From positions 3,387,027 to 3,451,026 of the forward strand of contig NZ_CP025096.1 in assembly GCF_002831565.1 (NCBI RefSeq): 64,000 nucleotides of DNA, given 5' to 3'. Source of the stretch: Spirosoma pollinicola (GTDB lineage: Bacteria; Bacteroidota; Bacteroidia; Cytophagales; Spirosomataceae). Under the pieces are notes generated by a model, which saw only the letters and a program-made list of their open reading frames with translations, ran no database searches and was not told the origin of the DNA. Position 1 is the first letter of the stretch. Each line of letters starts with the position of its first letter. Shown piece by piece: positions 62,159 through 64,000 of the stretch. The translations under genes were made by a program, and so were the position numbers.

Positions 62159-62854
62159 TCATTTTTTTTGTATGATGGCTACACTATTATACTTTTCTGG
62201 TTTTTCTATAAAGAAACTATCATTGTTCATTGTACAAAAAATATAGCTGTGAGAATTCAATAAAATAATTTTCTTTTGAATTTTGTTCTCTAATATAAAG
62301 CTATAGGAAATATTATTCTTTATCCTATAACTATCATATTTCCCCAAGCTCCATGATAATATAGGCAAAACCACTATAAGATGAATAATGTTTGCTCTTA
62401 GTGAATCCCTAAATTCGATGAGCAAATCGCTACTGTTCAAATATAAATATGGTAAAAAACAGGCAGCCATTCCCCAAACAAACCATCTACCTGAAAAAAT
62501 AGACTCTTCTTGATTTGGGTAAATGCCGTAGATAATTAAAACCCAGATTATTAAAGACGCAAATATAAATAATTTTGAGTTTACAATTTTGCCAATTCGA
62601 GTTTCGCTACCTCGGCCACTGCTGTATCCTAAAAAATCGACCATGACAACTGCCAAAATGAAATTTATTAGAATAGAAAATCCGAAGGTTATTAAGAAAG
62701 TATATGCCGTTATCTGTAGTATTTCATTATAATTAATAAACGCTAATCCATTAAGATTAAATGTCTGAAAGAAGGAAATAAAATAAATATAACTACACAG
62801 TACCACATAAGGAACAAGCGCCAATAGAATAGATTTTATTCTGTCAAATTCCAT
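62159..62854 (-). CDS. AT-rich hypothetical membrane protein
   Basis: A 231-residue protein with about five hydrophobic segments (ILLALVPYVVLCSYIYFISF, ILQITAYTFLITFGFSILINFILA, LFIFASLIIWVLIIYGIYP, WFVWGMAACFLPYLYL and IIHLIVVLPILSWSLG). Unusually AT-rich coding sequence with many Ile/Lys/Asn/Tyr codons ending in A or T, unlike most of the window. No family recognised. No site separates it from the downstream 61194 gene; the two may share one block. Confidence 0.65.
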   Translation of the reverse strand: MEFDRIKSILLALVPYVVLCSYIYFISFFQTFNLNGLAFINYNEILQITAYTFLITFGFSILINFILAVVMVDFLGYSSGRGSETRIGKIVNSKLFIFASLIIWVLIIYGIYPNQEESIFSGRWFVWGMAACFLPYLYLNSSDLLIEFRDSLRANIIHLIVVLPILSWSLGKYDSYRIKNNISYSFILENKIQKKIILLNSHSYIFCTMNNDSFFIEKPEKYNSVAIIQKK

Positions 62855-63009
62855 AATACAGATTTAATTCGGCAAGATTTATCTTTAAAAATTCTTGATT
62901 ATCTATTTTTAAGATTCATTCAGCTTAATTCATCATTAGTAAAGTCTCTTATATATATTCGCAAGTTATGGTCTAGTCGTCTTTACTAATCAAGGTAAAA
63001 TAACCTAGG
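62855..63009. other. AT-rich stretch without gene
   Basis: Between the 62159 gene and the next repeat block. Rich in A and T, with no ORF of note and no strong palindrome. It probably holds the promoter of the 62159 gene. Confidence 0.4.
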
Positions 63010-63238
63010 TCTTTCAGGTCCGTTGACAGGCCAACTGCAACTCCAAAATGGAACCTATAACCTGCCCACCGGAGCTTTTGACCTGTCAACCGAAAGCCAG
63101 AAATTGAAAACTAAAAGCTGGCCTGTCGGGACGTGCGGTCTATCGACCGAATACTGGAACAGCAAGTAAAAAGCCTACCCTTAGAGCCGCGCTGTTTGTC
63201 GCCCGGAAGCTGAAAATACAAGTATTTTTTGTACCAAC
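63010..63238. repeat. Tandem degenerate units before S7
   Basis: Units ccgttgacaggccaactgca, acctgtcaaccgaaagcc, ctatcgaccgaatactgg and tttgtcgcccggaagctg, 55-65 bases apart, with gcctgtcgggacgtgcgg between two of them. The longest unit run in the window. Confidence 0.6.
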
Positions 63239-63324
63239 ACCCAACGCCAACGGGTGTTGATGGTGAGCGAGTCACTCCCCTAAACACAAGCCACTTGAAC
63301 CTTTACACACCCGTTATGTTGGGC
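63239..63324. repeat. attC-like site S7 (86 bp)
   Basis: ACCCAAC, 4 nt GCCA, arm ACGGGTGT; loop with ctttacac; arm ACACCCGT, 3 nt TAT, GTTGGGC. One of the best-preserved copies. The stop of the 63446 gene is 121 bases to the right. Confidence 0.8.
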
Positions 63325-63445
63325 TGCCAAGCTTTCTGTTGGGACGCGCTGCCTGTCGACGGAAAGCTACCCCACGCAGAGCGAAACTACATAATTTGAT
63401 AGAGCAAGAAGCCAATCATGAACGGACTCCACCAAAACAGATAAC

Positions 63446-64000
63446 TTATTTTGGTTGACCCTTATTTTTAAGCTTCTTGCGTACTGTATTTGTTGTGTCA
63501 CGGGTCCTTTCTTGAGCAGACATAACAGAGGATTTAAATGAAGATAAGCTGTCTTTCATCATTCTGTTTTCTTGTCGCAACTCGAAGTTTTGCTTGTCTG
63601 AGTACATATTACCGAAAAAGATGCCGATACTAATAAGTCCCGGTATGCCAACTCCTATAATTGTCCAAAGTGCAGTATCACTAATTCGATTTATAAAATT
63701 TGACTGAGGTGGCTCAGGCTGTACAAATTCGATAGTTTTTGGCAATTCCTGAACTCCGTTTAACTCAATATATTGAATGCATTTTCTTATCACTTCCTTT
63801 GCACGACTTATATCTGTAGATAAAGAATATTTATCTTGAAAGAAGTTATAAGAACTATTGAAAGGCTGGAGAAATGTTGATTTTTCGCCTAAATATTTTT
63901 TTATAACTTCTACCGTAAAATGTTCCCATATTCTACCATTATCACGGGTTGTTATATTGTCCAACTCTTTTAGCTGAACATTAAGAAGTTCCAATACTTT
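63446..64000 (-). CDS. Hypothetical protein with one membrane helix, 5' end at window edge
   Basis: A frame of ~184 residues runs from the stop at 63446 to the window edge; a TTG at 63994 is one possible start, but codons continue to base 64000, so the start may lie outside. The N-terminal ~110 residues are soluble; then a membrane helix (DTALWTIIGVGIPGLISIGIFFGN) is followed by a charged coiled-coil-like tail (QNFELRQENRMMKDS) and a basic end. No family recognised. AT-rich. Confidence 0.6.
   Translation of the reverse strand, partial: KVLELLNVQLKELDNITTRDNGRIWEHFTVEVIKKYLGEKSTFLQPFNSSYNFFQDKYSLSTDISRAKEVIRKCIQYIELNGVQELPKTIEFVQPEPPQSNFINRISDTALWTIIGVGIPGLISIGIFFGNMYSDKQNFELRQENRMMKDSLSSFKSSVMSAQERTRDTTNTVRKKLKNKGQPK

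Noticed and set aside
57166..63324. Possible CRISPR-like repeat array
   Set aside because: Repeats are long, diverged, separated by whole genes of different lengths, and carry paired stems; no short identical repeats or spacers.
57166..63324. Sites as ordinary rho-independent terminators
   Set aside because: No T-runs; fixed 4-nt/3-nt spacers, R-box-like ends and covarying arms are not needed for a terminator. A terminator effect remains possible as a side role.
1..64000. tRNA, rRNA or riboswitch
   Set aside because: No cloverleaf-like or rRNA-like sequence was recognised by eye; a tRNAscan or Infernal run would be the proper test.

Overview
The window looks like chromosome from a Cytophagales bacterium close to Spirosoma (Bacteroidota). 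Four things point there: a subtilase with a C-terminal type IX secretion sorting domain; family types common in that group (GH3-like, DUF2452, DUF983, DUF2911, M61-PDZ, LytTR, menaquinone MenB/MenE); start sites without Shine-Dalgarno sequences; and several TAnnTTTG promoter boxes. I saw no rRNA, tRNA, CRISPR array or transposase. Assignment to the genus is an inference.

Region 1 (1-19.6 kb) is housekeeping and envelope genes. It holds a two-gene hypothetical/lipoprotein pair, a methyltransferase, menE, a Rieske lipoprotein, DUF2452, menB, a DUF2911-TPR protein, a Nudix hydrolase, DUF983 and a nitrilase. A minus-strand run follows (17.6 to 11.7 kb): two coiled-coil proteins, a membrane-anchored ASKHA/Ppx-like protein, a membrane protein, a lipoprotein and a T9SS subtilase. 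MsrA and MiaE close the region. Region 2 (19.7-31.6 kb) starts with an AddB-like nuclease. After it comes a LysR regulator with a clear palindromic operator, divergent from a catabolic run: DUF3237, crotonase, feruloyl-CoA-synthase-like ligase, MetE-like methyltransferase, secreted alpha/beta hydrolase, amidohydrolase and MFS carrier. Together these suggest uptake and side-chain shortening of hydroxycinnamates.

Region 3 (32-56.4 kb) is mixed: CDF metal exporter, M61 peptidase, Nudix, LysE, GH3-like, SurE, AraC regulator, PhyH-type dioxygenase, TrhO, deoxynucleoside kinase, a lone LytTR protein, a zinc-ribbon/Toprim-like protein and an arginyltransferase-like protein. It also has an export operon whose ABC subunit lacks an ATPase domain, a YtxH protein, a PQQ-type sugar dehydrogenase and a Tat-exported Gfo/Idh/MocA oxidoreductase. 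A DUF6624 gene at its right edge is broken by a nonsense codon.

Region 4 (56.5-64 kb) is the most unusual part. Small unrelated genes, all on the minus strand and partly AT-rich, are separated by a recurring block. Each block has a 61- or 86/87-bp imperfect palindrome with an RYYYAAC-like left end and a GTTRRRY-like right end, a 4-nt/3-nt unpaired spacer and an inner stem that covaries between copies. Several degenerate ~55-60-bp units lie beside it. Seven copies are present, one just after each of seven gene stop codons. This is the layout of integron attC sites in a cassette array or an integrase-less cluster. No integrase gene is in the window; if one exists it should lie to the right. Many intergenic gaps elsewhere carry other long palindromes, some built from shared short words.
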